Of a stretch of 64,000 nucleotides of DNA, positions 43,064 to 52,326 are shown piece after piece. The stretch spans positions 23,868-87,867 of the forward strand of contig CALUZB010000015.1 of NCBI GenBank assembly GCA_944325195.1. Direction: 5' to 3'. The stretch comes from an uncultured Desulfovibrionaceae bacterium. Its GTDB lineage: Bacteria > Desulfobacterota > Desulfovibrionia > Desulfovibrionales > Desulfovibrionaceae. The position numbers were made by a program, and so were the translations under genes. Below the pieces are notes generated by a model. It was not told the origin of the DNA, made no database searches, and saw only the letters and a list, made by a program, of their open reading frames with translations. The first letter of the stretch is position 1, and every line of letters begins with the position of its first letter.

Positions 43064-43468
43064 ATGAAAACAATGTTTCCCGAATATCTGGGTCTGGCCG
43101 GCAAGGTCATGGACATGCAGCTCCAGCGTCAAAATGTCATCATGAGCAACGTTACCAACGTAAAGACGCCGGGGTACCGCCCGATGGAGTTGAAATTTGA
43201 GGAAGAATTGCAGCAGGCTCTGCAGTTGAACGGCAAAATGACCCGCACTCATGAGGCTCATATGCCCGCTTCCTTTGATCCCAATACGTTCAGCTCTACG
43301 TTCGGGCACGAGATCAAGCCGCGTACGGTGCACGGCGAAGACCGGGTGGATCTGGATAAGGAAATGGCGAGAATGGCTAAGAACAATTTGCAATATACCG
43401 CGCTCAGCCAGGTTGTGGCCAAGGGTTATGAGGGGCTTATCAGTATTATTCAGGAGGGTGGTAAGTAA
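43064..43468 (+). CDS. flgB: Flagellar basal-body rod protein FlgB
   Basis: A 134-residue proximal rod protein. The N-terminal helix reads AGKVMDMQLQRQNVIMSNVT and continues NVKTPGYRPMELKFEEEL, the FlgB signature. The C-terminal helix RMAKNNLQYTALSQVVAKGY matches the YxA motif of the family. FlgB starts the rod above the MS ring. GGAGG lies seven bases before the ATG; an earlier in-frame ATG has no site. It is the first gene of the operon and its stop overlaps the flgC start (TAATG). Confidence 0.95.
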   Translation: MKTMFPEYLGLAGKVMDMQLQRQNVIMSNVTNVKTPGYRPMELKFEEELQQALQLNGKMTRTHEAHMPASFDPNTFSSTFGHEIKPRTVHGEDRVDLDKEMARMAKNNLQYTALSQVVAKGYEGLISIIQEGGK

Positions 43469-43905
43469 TGGATTTCATGACCGCACTTGATATAGGCGCT
43501 TCCGGGCTTTCCGCGGAACGCACCAGCATCAATATTATTTCCATGAACCTGGCCAATGCCAAAACCACTCGTACCCCTGAAGGGGGGCCGTATCGGCGTA
43601 AGAGCGTGGCGCTTGCTTCCACGGAAGTGGACAGTCCATTTTCCAAGCACATGCAGACTGCTTTGGATAAAGAGCTGCGTGGGGTGAGGGTGATGCACAT
43701 TGCCACCGATAACCGGCCGTTCAAGCTGGTGCATGAGCCCGGGCACCCCGACGCTGATGCTGACGGTATGGTCAGATACCCGGATATCAATGTGGTTGAG
43801 GAAATGGTCAATCTGATGACCGCTCAGCGTGGTTACGAGGCTAATGCTTCCGCAATGGATGCTGTGAAGGCCATGTATAATAAGGCTCTGGAAATAGGCA
43901 AATAA
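43468..43905 (+). CDS. flgC: Flagellar basal-body rod protein FlgC
   Basis: A 145-residue rod protein. The N-terminal helix reads ALDIGASGLSAERTSINIIS and continues MNLANAKTTRTPEGGPYRRK, and the C-terminal block is VEEMVNLMTAQRGYEANASA. The YEPGHPDAD-type loop here reads VHEPGHPDADADG, characteristic of FlgC. It overlaps flgB by one base, so translation is coupled. Compared with the orphan protein at 2604 it has the complete family layout, so this is the functional flagellar copy. Confidence 0.96.
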   Translation: MDFMTALDIGASGLSAERTSINIISMNLANAKTTRTPEGGPYRRKSVALASTEVDSPFSKHMQTALDKELRGVRVMHIATDNRPFKLVHEPGHPDADADGMVRYPDINVVEEMVNLMTAQRGYEANASAMDAVKAMYNKALEIGK

Positions 43906-43943
43906 GCGCTGAGTTTGATTAAAGAGTTTTAGGAGAAGAAGAT

Positions 43944-44291
43944 ATGGCTATTCAATCAATGGCAATGAAGGCATACACCGAGGCCCTTAACAACTTTACG
44001 GAAGCGGAACAGAAATTTGCCGCCCAGGCTCCCAATGCTTTGAGTTGGTCTGCGCCAAATCCGGCCGGCTCGAACTCTTTTTCTGAAACCCTGAGCGCTT
44101 CCATCAACAAGGTAAACGAGCTTCAGCATGAAAAAAGCGCCATGGTCACTTCTTTTGCCAGCGGCGAAACCCAGAATGTGCATGAGCTGATGATCAGTTT
44201 GCAAAAGGCGTCGGTAGCCATGAAAATGACGTCGGCGGTGCGTAACAAGGTTTTGGAAGCGTATAAGGAATTGTCCAAAATTCAATTTTAG
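43944..44291 (+). CDS. fliE: Flagellar hook-basal body protein FliE
   Basis: A 115-residue protein that joins the MS ring to the rod. The C-terminal half is well conserved (HELMISLQKASVAMKMTSAV, then RNKVLEAYKELSKIQF), while the N-terminus is variable and Ala/Asn/Ser-rich, as usual for FliE. AGGAGAAG precedes the ATG. It lies 38 bases after flgC and 116 bases before fliF in the same operon. Confidence 0.93.
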   Translation: MAIQSMAMKAYTEALNNFTEAEQKFAAQAPNALSWSAPNPAGSNSFSETLSASINKVNELQHEKSAMVTSFASGETQNVHELMISLQKASVAMKMTSAVRNKVLEAYKELSKIQF

Positions 44292-44407
44292 TTTTTGAGA
44301 GCAGGCGACGCAATAAGCATAAGATTTTTCGCAAGGTGAGCCGGATTAATCGTTCGGCAAGCATTACAGGCGGAAGTAAGCAGTAAAAACGCGTTGAGGA
44401 GCAGGCA

Positions 44408-46027
44408 ATGGCAGGCAAATTTTCAGAACTGATGGAAAAAGGCAGGGCATTCTGGTCCAGAATTGCGCTGTCGCAGCGTATTTTTCTGACGGTGTTCGCT
44501 GTAGTGGTGGTAACGGCGTTTATCGGATTGGTAATATGGATTAATCAGCCCGATTATCGTCTGCTGCTCGGCAATCTGCCCCCGGAAGACGCCAACCGTG
44601 TTGTGGAAATGCTGCAGGCCGAAAAGGTGAATTACCGACTTGAAGATAACGGCACAAGCATTCTGGTCCCGGCAGACAAAGTCTATGATTTGCGCCTTAA
44701 GATTGCCGGCTCCAACACCATTCAGGGGGCCGGGCAAGGCTTTGAAATATTCGACACAATCCAGGTTGGCGAAACCGATTTTGTACAGAAAATGAAATAC
44801 CAGCGGGCCCTGCAGGGTGAGCTTTCCCGAACTATCGGCCAGTTCCCCGGGGTGGAAAGCGCCCGCGTGCATCTGGTCATGCCCAGTAAGAGCCTGTTCA
44901 TCGAAGAGCAGCAAAGCCCGTCCGCTTCCATTGTGATCAAGGCGCAGGCCGGAGCCCAGTTTGACAGTAAGGCTGTTGAACCCATTGTTAATCTGTTGGT
45001 AATGTCGGTTGAGGGTCTGGACAAGAACCATGTGTCGGTAAGTGATTCGTCGGGTAAAGTGCTCTATTTCCCCGAGGAAGACTCGCTGGCCGGTCTTTCC
45101 ACCACTCAGCTTGAATATAAGAATACGGTGCAGAGCATGTTGGAGCGCCGCATTGAGGAAATGCTCGCTCCGGTGATCGGCCCTGGAAAGGTAATTGCCA
45201 AGGTAAACGCGGATTTGGATTTCAGCCAGAGAACCAGGCGGCTTGAATTATATGATCCGGAAGTGGCTGTTGTGCGCTCTTCCAGCCGAGTGGAGACTAC
45301 AGAACGCGGTCAGGTTGCGGTTGACGCCCAAACTCCCGATGCGAATTTCCGCGCGGACAACATGACCGGTGGGCTTACCGAGCAGGAAAAAGTGACGGAA
45401 CAGCGCGTAGAGAACTTCGACATCAACAAAGAAGAGCAGAATATCATTTCGCCGGTTGGTGAAATCTCCAGGCTGAGTATTGCGGTAATTATAGACGGCA
45501 CTTACACCCAGAACGAAGCCGGTGAAGTGGCGTTCACCCCCCGCAGTCAGGAAGAGCTGGATCGCATTCAGCAGTTGATCAGTAACGCTGTAGGTTACGA
45601 CAGCTCCCGCGGCGACTCCATTGAGGTCAGCAGCATTGCCTTCGGCTATGAAGATCTTAACCTCGAGCAGCAGCTTTCCGACATAATTATGGATTATGTA
45701 AGCAGGCTGGGCAAGCCCCTGCTCAATACCATTCTGGTGCTTCTGTTCCTGCTTCTGGTGGTGCGTCCGGTGGTGCTGGCCATGATCCGGCCCAGAGTAC
45801 AGAGCCCGGAAGTTATTGAGGGTCTGGAAGGATTGCCGGCCGGTGAAAGCCAGTTGGCCCTGCTTGAGGGAGAGGAAGAACTGGAGCCCGCCGATATGTT
45901 CAGGCAGATTGAAGATATCAAGGCCCACGCCATTAATATGGCTGAACAGAATATAGATCAGGCTGTAAGCATTCTGCGCGGCTGGCTGAATCAGGAGGGA
46001 ACATCCGTTGGACAAAGAGCAGCTTAG
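44408..46027 (+). CDS. fliF: Flagellar MS-ring protein FliF
   Basis: A 539-residue inner-membrane ring protein. It has an N-terminal membrane helix (IFLTVFAVVVVTAFIGLVIW), the RBM1/RBM2 domains with LPPEDANRVVEMLQAEKVNY and PGVESARVHLVMPSKSLF, the RBM3/beta-collar region (about 230-400), a second helix (NTILVLLFLLLVVRPVVLAM) and a cytoplasmic tail that binds FliG. Length is normal. GAGGAG precedes the ATG. Its 3' end overlaps fliG by 20 bases, matching the physical coupling of the two proteins. Confidence 0.96.
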   Translation: MAGKFSELMEKGRAFWSRIALSQRIFLTVFAVVVVTAFIGLVIWINQPDYRLLLGNLPPEDANRVVEMLQAEKVNYRLEDNGTSILVPADKVYDLRLKIAGSNTIQGAGQGFEIFDTIQVGETDFVQKMKYQRALQGELSRTIGQFPGVESARVHLVMPSKSLFIEEQQSPSASIVIKAQAGAQFDSKAVEPIVNLLVMSVEGLDKNHVSVSDSSGKVLYFPEEDSLAGLSTTQLEYKNTVQSMLERRIEEMLAPVIGPGKVIAKVNADLDFSQRTRRLELYDPEVAVVRSSSRVETTERGQVAVDAQTPDANFRADNMTGGLTEQEKVTEQRVENFDINKEEQNIISPVGEISRLSIAVIIDGTYTQNEAGEVAFTPRSQEELDRIQQLISNAVGYDSSRGDSIEVSSIAFGYEDLNLEQQLSDIIMDYVSRLGKPLLNTILVLLFLLLVVRPVVLAMIRPRVQSPEVIEGLEGLPAGESQLALLEGEEELEPADMFRQIEDIKAHAINMAEQNIDQAVSILRGWLNQEGTSVGQRAA

Positions 46028-47012
46028 CGGACCGCAAAAAACCGCAGTTTTACTTTTGGCTATGGGCGACAAGTTCACCTCTGAAATATTCAAACGCATG
46101 GAGCGCAATGAGATTACCGCAATTTCCAAAGCGATTATGGACCTGGATTCTGTGCCGAAAGAAGTGGTGGAAGAGGTACTGCGCGATTTTCACCACGCCA
46201 TGGTAAGCGGTCAGGATATTCTGACCGGCGGCGAGGATACGGTAAAGCGGGTGTTGTTAAAGAACCTTGACCCTGATACCGCCAAGTACATTATTGATAA
46301 GCTTGACCTGGAGCTCGGGCCCACGCCGTTCCGTGAGTTGGGCAGTGTATCTCCGCGTATTCTGTCTCAGATTTTACGCAACGAGCACCCGCAAACCCTT
46401 GCCCTTATTCTCGGGCATATGCCGGCTGAACAGGCCGCGGTACTGCTGACCAGTCTGCCGGCAGGCGTGCGTACGGAAGTGTTGATGCGTCTGGCCAATC
46501 TGGAACCGGTTCCGGAGGATATGCTTCTGGAAGTGGATAAGGTGCTGCAGTCTCAACTTATCGCCATGGGCGGCAAGGAAGGCAAGAAAGTGGGCGGTGT
46601 TTCGGCTGTGGCTGAAATTCTTAACTCTGTTGACCGTGCCACAGAAGAGGAAGTGCTCTCGGAAATCGAGGAAGAATCCGCTCAAATGGCGGAAGATATC
46701 CGCAACCTCATGTTTGTGTTCGAAGACATCAAGGGGCTGGACGACAGATCCATTCGCGAGATGCTCAAGGAAGTTTCCAACGACGACCTTATTCTGGCCC
46801 TCAAAGGCGCATCTTCCGACTTGCAGGAACTGTTCTTCAACAATATGTCTGAGCGCGCCGCCACGATGATCAGAGAAGATTTGGAAATTATGGGCCCGAC
46901 CAGGCTTTCGGATGTGGAAGGCGCCCAGCAGAACATTGTGAGAACCGTGCGCCGTCTGGAAGCGGAAGGGCGCATAGCAATCAGCCGCGGAGGCGGAGAT
47001 GTCTTTGTCTAA
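46008..47012 (+). CDS. fliG: Flagellar motor switch protein FliG
   Basis: A 334-residue C-ring protein. The N-terminal domain that binds FliF begins SGPQKTAVLLLAMGDKFTSE. The middle domain carries the EHPQ motif (LRNEHPQTLALILGHM), and the C-terminal torque domain has the charged ridge (DLILALKGASSDLQELFFNN, then MSERAATMIREDLE). The start is a TTG inside fliF, preceded by GGAGGG. It overlaps fliH by 14 bases. Confidence 0.95.
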   Translation: MDKEQLSGPQKTAVLLLAMGDKFTSEIFKRMERNEITAISKAIMDLDSVPKEVVEEVLRDFHHAMVSGQDILTGGEDTVKRVLLKNLDPDTAKYIIDKLDLELGPTPFRELGSVSPRILSQILRNEHPQTLALILGHMPAEQAAVLLTSLPAGVRTEVLMRLANLEPVPEDMLLEVDKVLQSQLIAMGGKEGKKVGGVSAVAEILNSVDRATEEEVLSEIEEESAQMAEDIRNLMFVFEDIKGLDDRSIREMLKEVSNDDLILALKGASSDLQELFFNNMSERAATMIREDLEIMGPTRLSDVEGAQQNIVRTVRRLEAEGRIAISRGGGDVFV

Positions 47013-48195
47013 TCTTTCCGATAATGCTGATGCACCAGCTTGGGGAACCATTTTCATGGGACCGGAACCCATGCGGGAAACCACGCTTTCCCGCATTGAG
47101 GGGGCAAATAGCGGGTCTTTATGGAATGATGAGACTGAAGCTGAATATCTGGAACGGGTGAAAGAGCGGGCCACTCAGAAGGCTGCTCAGATTTTGCGGG
47201 ATGCCCAGGCTGAAGCCGCCGCGTTGCGTGAACAGGCCCGGAAAGAGGGATATGAGCAGGGCATTAATGATGCTCAGGCTGAACTTGATGAGTTCCGCAC
47301 TGCAGCGGCCCAGACCACTACGGCGGTGCTTTCCGCCATTGAAAGTCAGGCGGACGCGCTTACCAAAGCCTGGGAAAATGAGCTTTGCGGTTTGGTGCGG
47401 GCCGCTGTGGAGGCCGGTATCGGGTATGAGCTTAACCGGCATCGGGCTGAAATTCTGAAAGCTTTGTTTTTTGAAGCGGTAAACCTGCTCAGTAAAGAGA
47501 AGAAGGCGGTAATTTTTACCAACCCGGAAGACTCCGCCATAGTGGCCGAGATTGTTGCCACGGCCGGGGAAGATTACGCCGCCCGCTTTCAGGTGAGAGG
47601 CAATCCGGGGCTTACACCCGGCAGTATTGTGCTGGAAAGCAGTCTGGGTTTGGTGGAAAACAACCTTGAATCCCGCCGGGCAATGGTTGAACGCATTTTG
47701 AGCGAACTGGTGTTGAGTGAGCAGGTTGAACAAGTCGGGGAAGCAGCCGAACCGGCTGTAAGCGCCCAGGCAGCGGGTTCGCCTGCAAAGCAGCCGACTC
47801 CGGCGGCAGTTGAAACTGCCGCTGCTCAAAGTCCGACCAACAGGGCGGCGGAGCCGCAAAAAGCTCCGGCCCGGCCCAAGCAAGCCATGTCCCGGCCCGT
47901 GAGCAGCCCGGCAAGCCCGGAAGTTGCAGCGACAGTTGCTCAGCAGAAGCAGCCCGTCGCCGGAAAGGCCGCTGCTTCGAGTGGGGCGGAAGCTTTGGTT
48001 GCTCCTGCTCAATCCGGAATGGCCCCGCAACAGGAGGCGCAGACCGCTTTGCCTGCAGAGCCTGAGTTGGGAGAGGAAGCCCTGGACTTCGGATCCCTTA
48101 TTCCACCGGAGCTTTTAAACGGTGATGAACTGCCGGACGCCGCCGGGGCCAGCGCTTCTGTAGCGGAGAGTGAATCAGTCAATAAGGAACAGTAA
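46999..48195 (+). CDS. fliH: Flagellar export stator FliH with long C-terminal extension
   Basis: A 398-residue protein. Residues 45-245 match FliH: a long Ala/Glu coiled coil (AAQILRDAQAEAAALREQAR, then KEGYEQGINDAQAELDEF) and a C-terminal domain ending in a VLESSLGLVENNLESRRAMV-type strand. FliH holds the FliI ATPase at the export gate. After residue 247 follows about 150 residues of low-complexity Ala/Pro/Gln sequence and an acidic patch (EEALDFGSLIPPELLNGDEL) that common FliH lacks. The start lies within fliG after GGAGGCGGAG, and the stop overlaps the fliI start (TAATG). Confidence 0.88.
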   Translation: MSLSNLSDNADAPAWGTIFMGPEPMRETTLSRIEGANSGSLWNDETEAEYLERVKERATQKAAQILRDAQAEAAALREQARKEGYEQGINDAQAELDEFRTAAAQTTTAVLSAIESQADALTKAWENELCGLVRAAVEAGIGYELNRHRAEILKALFFEAVNLLSKEKKAVIFTNPEDSAIVAEIVATAGEDYAARFQVRGNPGLTPGSIVLESSLGLVENNLESRRAMVERILSELVLSEQVEQVGEAAEPAVSAQAAGSPAKQPTPAAVETAAAQSPTNRAAEPQKAPARPKQAMSRPVSSPASPEVAATVAQQKQPVAGKAAASSGAEALVAPAQSGMAPQQEAQTALPAEPELGEEALDFGSLIPPELLNGDELPDAAGASASVAESESVNKEQ

Positions 48196-49523
48196 TGCCG
48201 CTTCTTCCTTCACAGTGTCTGGAGCAACTGGGCAAGACAAGCCTGCATCAGGTTTACGGCAAGGTCACCAGAGTCATTGGTCTGGTGGCGGAAGGCACAG
48301 GCCTGAACGCTCCTTTGGGAGCGGTGTGTCATATCATGCCGGAAGACGGCACTGACCCGATAGCGGCGGAAGTGGCCGGTTTTCGCGACGGCAATATTCT
48401 GTTCATGCCCTACGAGGATTTGCGCGGCATTGCTCCGGGCAATCTGATTAAAAATTCGAATATCCCGCCGGTGTTTCCTGTGGGCCCGCATCTTCTGGGC
48501 CGGGCTTTCAACCCGTTCGGAAAGCCTCTGGACCTGTCGTCCGGCGCTTCAGTCCCGCTCACCGGCAGTGTTCAGCCTTTATACGGGCCGCCGCCGAATC
48601 CGCTTACCCGTCCCCGCATAACCGAACCGCTGGATGTGGGAGTGCGGGCCATTAACTCTCTGCTTACTTTGGGCAAGGGCCAGCGTGTGGGCATCATGGC
48701 CGGGTCCGGCGTGGGCAAGTCAACATTGCTGGGCATGATGGCCAGATACACCAAGGCGGACGTAAACGTCATTTCCCTGGTGGGCGAGCGCGGCCGTGAA
48801 GTACGGGAATTTATCGAAAAAGACCTGGGGCCGGAGGGAACGGCCCGTTCCGTGCTGATTGTGGCCACTTCCGATTCCTCTCCCCTGGTGCGGATGCGCG
48901 CGGCCTATGCCGCTACTGCCGTGGCGGAATACTTCCGCGATCAGGGCAAGGACGTATTGCTGATGATGGATTCCGTCACCCGGTTTGCAATGGCCGCCCG
49001 CGAGGTGGGCCTGGCGGTGGGAGAGCCGCCTACCACCAAGGGCTACACTCCGTCGGTATTCGCCGAACTGCCCAAATTGCTGGAGCGGGCGGGCAGAAGC
49101 GAAAAAGGCACGATTACCGGCATTTATACTGTGCTGGTGGACGGCGACGATTTCAATGAACCCATTGCCGATGCCGTGCGCTCCATTCTGGACGGGCATA
49201 TCGTACTGACCCGCGAGCTGGCCGACCAGGCCCATTACCCGTGTATTGACGTGCTCAAGTCCATCAGCCGTCTGCGTTCCGACATCATCAGTAAGGAAGA
49301 GATCAAGGCCGGCAGAGAGATCCTGAAACTGCTGGCAAGTTACCAGCGCATGGAAGACATGATCAATATCGGGGCCTATGTGCAGGGTTCAAACCCGGAA
49401 ATCGACCGGGCCATTGCCATGCACCCGGCCATTAACGAATTCCTGCAGCAGGATGTTTCCGAAGGAGAAACCATAGAAAACAGTATGCAGAAGCTGCAGG
49501 ATTTAAGCCGGCAGAATGCTTAG
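48195..49523 (+). CDS. fliI: Flagellum-specific ATP synthase FliI
   Basis: A 442-residue F1-beta-like ATPase that energises type III export. The P-loop is GIMAGSGVGKSTLLGMMAR, Walker B is DVLLMMDSVTRFAMAAREVG, and the family-typical EPPTTKGYTPSVFAELPKLL and GSITGIYTVLVDGDD-like (here GTITGIYTVLVDGDDFNEPI) segments are intact. It forms hexamers with FliH. It is the last gene of the visible operon; fliJ, which commonly follows, is not found next to it, and the next gene is on the opposite strand. Confidence 0.96.
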   Translation: MPLLPSQCLEQLGKTSLHQVYGKVTRVIGLVAEGTGLNAPLGAVCHIMPEDGTDPIAAEVAGFRDGNILFMPYEDLRGIAPGNLIKNSNIPPVFPVGPHLLGRAFNPFGKPLDLSSGASVPLTGSVQPLYGPPPNPLTRPRITEPLDVGVRAINSLLTLGKGQRVGIMAGSGVGKSTLLGMMARYTKADVNVISLVGERGREVREFIEKDLGPEGTARSVLIVATSDSSPLVRMRAAYAATAVAEYFRDQGKDVLLMMDSVTRFAMAAREVGLAVGEPPTTKGYTPSVFAELPKLLERAGRSEKGTITGIYTVLVDGDDFNEPIADAVRSILDGHIVLTRELADQAHYPCIDVLKSISRLRSDIISKEEIKAGREILKLLASYQRMEDMINIGAYVQGSNPEIDRAIAMHPAINEFLQQDVSEGETIENSMQKLQDLSRQNA

Positions 49524-49577
49524 TGGCGGGCAACTTTAAAAAGCGGCATCTGCCCGCAGGCAATTGTGGAATGGTTG

Positions 49578-50537
49578 TCAGTCTGCAGGCGGCCGGTCCG
49601 ACTGGGGTTTGAAGCCGGAAAAGCGTTGCTTCAGCCAGCCGTATCCGCTGACCAGGATAATGCCGGAGAACACCAGCAGCGAGCCGATCAGGAAGTTTGT
49701 TTCCAGCGGCTCGTCCAGCAGAATAACTCCTGATGCTACTCCGAATATCGGGGTCATGAACAGCAGCACCCCCAGTTTAGAGGCGACATAACGGGTAAGC
49801 AACCAGAACCAGAGCAGAAAACAGCCGAAGCAGAGAACAATGGTCTGATAAACCATGCTGCTTACGGAAACAGGCGTGAAGTTGAACTGAGCTTTATCAA
49901 GCAGCAAAGAGACAAGCAGCAGGATGACGAACCCGCAGATCAGTTGATAAAGCAAGGTATGCGCGGCCGGTATTCTGGCCAGGGCGGAGCAGCGGATCAC
50001 CACGGTAGTGCTTCCCCAGCACACCCCGCCCAAAAGAGCCAGGCTGTCTCCCAGCAGATAGTTCCGGGCTGTTGCGCCCTCATTGTTGCTTTCCCCACAC
50101 ATGAATGCCACAATAATGCCCAGAAAAGCCAGCAGAAAGCCCAGCCATTGCAGAGGACGCAGGCGTTCGGAGGGGATTTTCCAATGCAGGCCCAGGGCGG
50201 CGAACGCCGGAGCGGTGTAAAGAAACACAACCACATGCGAGGCCGCCGTATATTTAATGCCCTCGCCAACAACCAGATACTCCAGTGTGAACAACACTCC
50301 CGCGGCAACACCGGCTTTCCAGGTTCCATTTTCCACAGTCAGGCGTTCTTTTTTGATCATCAGCAGCAGGCCGACCAACAGAGCCGCAATGCCCGAGCGC
50401 AGGGAAACCTGGAAGATCGGTTCAATGTCTCCGGCGGCCGATTTCATGGCCACATGCTGCAACCCCATTAAGCTGCAGAATAAGAGCATACTGCCAAAGG
50501 CCCGGGCGTCAAGCGCCTGTCGTCTGGTGTTCATCAT
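49578..50537 (-). CDS. EamA/DMT-family transporter
   Basis: A 319-residue protein with ten predicted helices in two EamA repeats (ALLVGLLLMIKKERLTVENG in the first, LLDEPLETNFLIGSLLVFSG, the DMT signature end of the second). It belongs to the drug/metabolite exporter superfamily (RhaT/YedA type). Export of an amino acid or drug is possible, but the substrate is unknown. Of two starts I prefer the ATG pair at 50537 (AAGGA about ten bases upstream) over a TTG at 50561. It is convergent with fliI. Confidence 0.86.
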   Translation of the reverse strand: MMNTRRQALDARAFGSMLLFCSLMGLQHVAMKSAAGDIEPIFQVSLRSGIAALLVGLLLMIKKERLTVENGTWKAGVAAGVLFTLEYLVVGEGIKYTAASHVVVFLYTAPAFAALGLHWKIPSERLRPLQWLGFLLAFLGIIVAFMCGESNNEGATARNYLLGDSLALLGGVCWGSTTVVIRCSALARIPAAHTLLYQLICGFVILLLVSLLLDKAQFNFTPVSVSSMVYQTIVLCFGCFLLWFWLLTRYVASKLGVLLFMTPIFGVASGVILLDEPLETNFLIGSLLVFSGIILVSGYGWLKQRFSGFKPQSDRPPAD

Positions 50538-50791
50538 CTGCTTGTGATCCTTTGTTTTCAATCCACAGTTACTTTAATTACAGCAGCTCTCCGGTTGCAT
50601 TACGTCCGTTTTTCAAAGGCGCTGATATGGAATTGACCCGACCGGCGCTTGCCGCCGGACAAATCCGGTCTGGGTTTGAATAATAAAGCCGGATTTATAT
50701 CAATGTTTACCGGATTATAAGCTGTGGTCAGGAATTGAGTTGCTTCATCGGGTTGGCGAAGGTAAAATCGGAAGCTCATGTGTAGAAACGC

Positions 50792-51403
50792 TTATTTACC
50801 TCTTATCCACCAGTTTTTATCCGGGCCGGAAAACCACCAGTTGGTATGGTCTGTTTCCACTATTGCCTGAGCCAGAGCCGCGCCTTCCTTGGTGGTCAGT
50901 CGCTTCAAAGAATTTTCCAGCCATTTCCCGGCGTATTTATTGCCCAGGTCAAGCTCTTCCTTCAAGTTCAGAATCAAGTCAAGCTGATCCGCGTCATGGG
51001 CCAGCTTTGACTCCAGGCTCGCTTCCGCTTCCAGCTCTTCCCACATTCCGGTCAGGGCGTCGCTCAACCCGGTTCCACATGTGGCGTGCTCAAGCGCCGT
51101 CTGCACATCCGCTTGATTATAAATGCGGTTTACATAGTTGAAGTCGCCGGTGCGGGCTTCCGCAAAATCGTGAAACAGGCAGAGCAGAGTGGTGCGGGCA
51201 ATGTCCGCTCCCGCTTCTTTGGCCAGAACATAGCCGATAACCGCGGTGCGGAATGAATGTTCCGCCACATTTTCGCGTCCGGTGCCCAGAAACTGATAGC
51301 CGGTGCGCGGGGTTTTGCGCAACATACCGGCCTCAAACAGAAAGTCGGCCAGACGCTTCAGCCGTCGTTCCGTCTCGGAACAGTTTGAATTTGAGATGTT
51401 CAT
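50792..51403 (-). CDS. HD-domain hydrolase (YfbR-like 5'-nucleotidase)
   Basis: A 203-residue HD-superfamily protein. The metal-binding residues are visible in order: RENVAEHSFRTAVIGYVLAK (H), CLFHDFAEARTGDFNYVNR (HD) and KLAHDADQLDLILNLKEELD (D). The AEHS and HDxAE patterns are typical of the YfbR/YGK1 group, which dephosphorylates deoxynucleoside monophosphates; this function is inferred from family. It ends with DHTNWWFSG. GGAGAAA precedes the ATG. It stands alone next to truA on the same strand, separated by 138 bases. Confidence 0.82.
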   Translation of the reverse strand: MNISNSNCSETERRLKRLADFLFEAGMLRKTPRTGYQFLGTGRENVAEHSFRTAVIGYVLAKEAGADIARTTLLCLFHDFAEARTGDFNYVNRIYNQADVQTALEHATCGTGLSDALTGMWEELEAEASLESKLAHDADQLDLILNLKEELDLGNKYAGKWLENSLKRLTTKEGAALAQAIVETDHTNWWFSGPDKNWWIRGK

Positions 51404-51541
51404 TGTTTCTCCAATTGTTCCCTTGTTGCTTAAACTTCCATATCAGGAAACGCCGCAAAAGCAACCGGCGGATAAGCCGACTCCGTCGTAAATCAGTTTG
51501 TTTCCGGCGCGTGTGTCGCCTGTGTAGCGGCGGAACTTACT

Positions 51542-52315
51542 TTAATAATCCACCCGCATCAGAGTCAGGCCGGACGCCGGGGCAGTGGCGGAGCTTCTGG
51601 TCCGGTCTTTTGCCGCAAGAATTGCCGCCGCCGCCTCAGGGGCAAGCTTGCCTTTGCCCACGTCCACCAGCAGGCCCATCAGATTGCGCACCATTTGTTT
51701 AAGAAATCCGTCAGCTTCAAAATACCAGGTGGCGAGCAGCGGGCGGGTGTTGTCGGAAGGGGCGAGCTCCAGCCTGGTCAGAGTGCGCACAGTGCTGTCG
51801 TAATCAACTCCGGAATTGCGGAACGAGGCAAAATCATGCCGCCCCAGCAGATAACGGGCAGCTTCCTGCATTGGTTCCAGGCGCAGAGGCCCGCACGGCC
51901 AGACAAACGGGCGCAGGCGCGGGGGCGTGTAGTCGTAAGACAGCCACAGGCTGTAGGCATAAAGCTTTGAGTGGGCACCGTATTGAGCATGAAAGTCGCG
52001 GTCAACCGGTTCAACGGCGCTTACCGCCACATCGTCGGGCAACTGGGTGTTGAAGGCGCGAATCCAGTTGACGCCGAGCTTTGACTTGGGAATATCCATG
52101 TGGGCCACCTGAGCTTCCGCGTGCACGCCGGTATCGGTTCGTCCCGAGGCATGGATGTTCACCTTCTGCCCGGCTATGCGCGAGGCCAGAGTTTCCAGCT
52201 CATTCTGCACAGTACGCAATTCAGTAACGGGAACGCCGTTTCGCCGCAGGCTTTGCCTCTGCCAGCCGTAGAAACGGGTTCCCACATATGAAATCGTCAA
52301 TTTTAAGCGTTGCAC
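51542..52315 (-). CDS. truA: tRNA pseudouridine synthase TruA
   Basis: A 257-residue enzyme that makes pseudouridine at positions 38-40 of tRNA anticodon arms. The start is a GTG (KLTISYVGTRFYGWQRQ follows). The catalytic aspartate is D61 in HASGRTDTGVHAEAQVAHMD. Later family blocks are RDFHAQYGAHSKLYAY and DGFLKQMVRNLMGLLVDVGK. Length is normal. It begins directly after the lipoprotein gene (12 bases), with GGAAG as a weak ribosome-binding site; the two may be co-transcribed. Confidence 0.94.
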   Translation of the reverse strand: MQRLKLTISYVGTRFYGWQRQSLRRNGVPVTELRTVQNELETLASRIAGQKVNIHASGRTDTGVHAEAQVAHMDIPKSKLGVNWIRAFNTQLPDDVAVSAVEPVDRDFHAQYGAHSKLYAYSLWLSYDYTPPRLRPFVWPCGPLRLEPMQEAARYLLGRHDFASFRNSGVDYDSTVRTLTRLELAPSDNTRPLLATWYFEADGFLKQMVRNLMGLLVDVGKGKLAPEAAAAILAAKDRTRSSATAPASGLTLMRVDY

Positions 52316-52326
52316 ATGTCTTCCGG

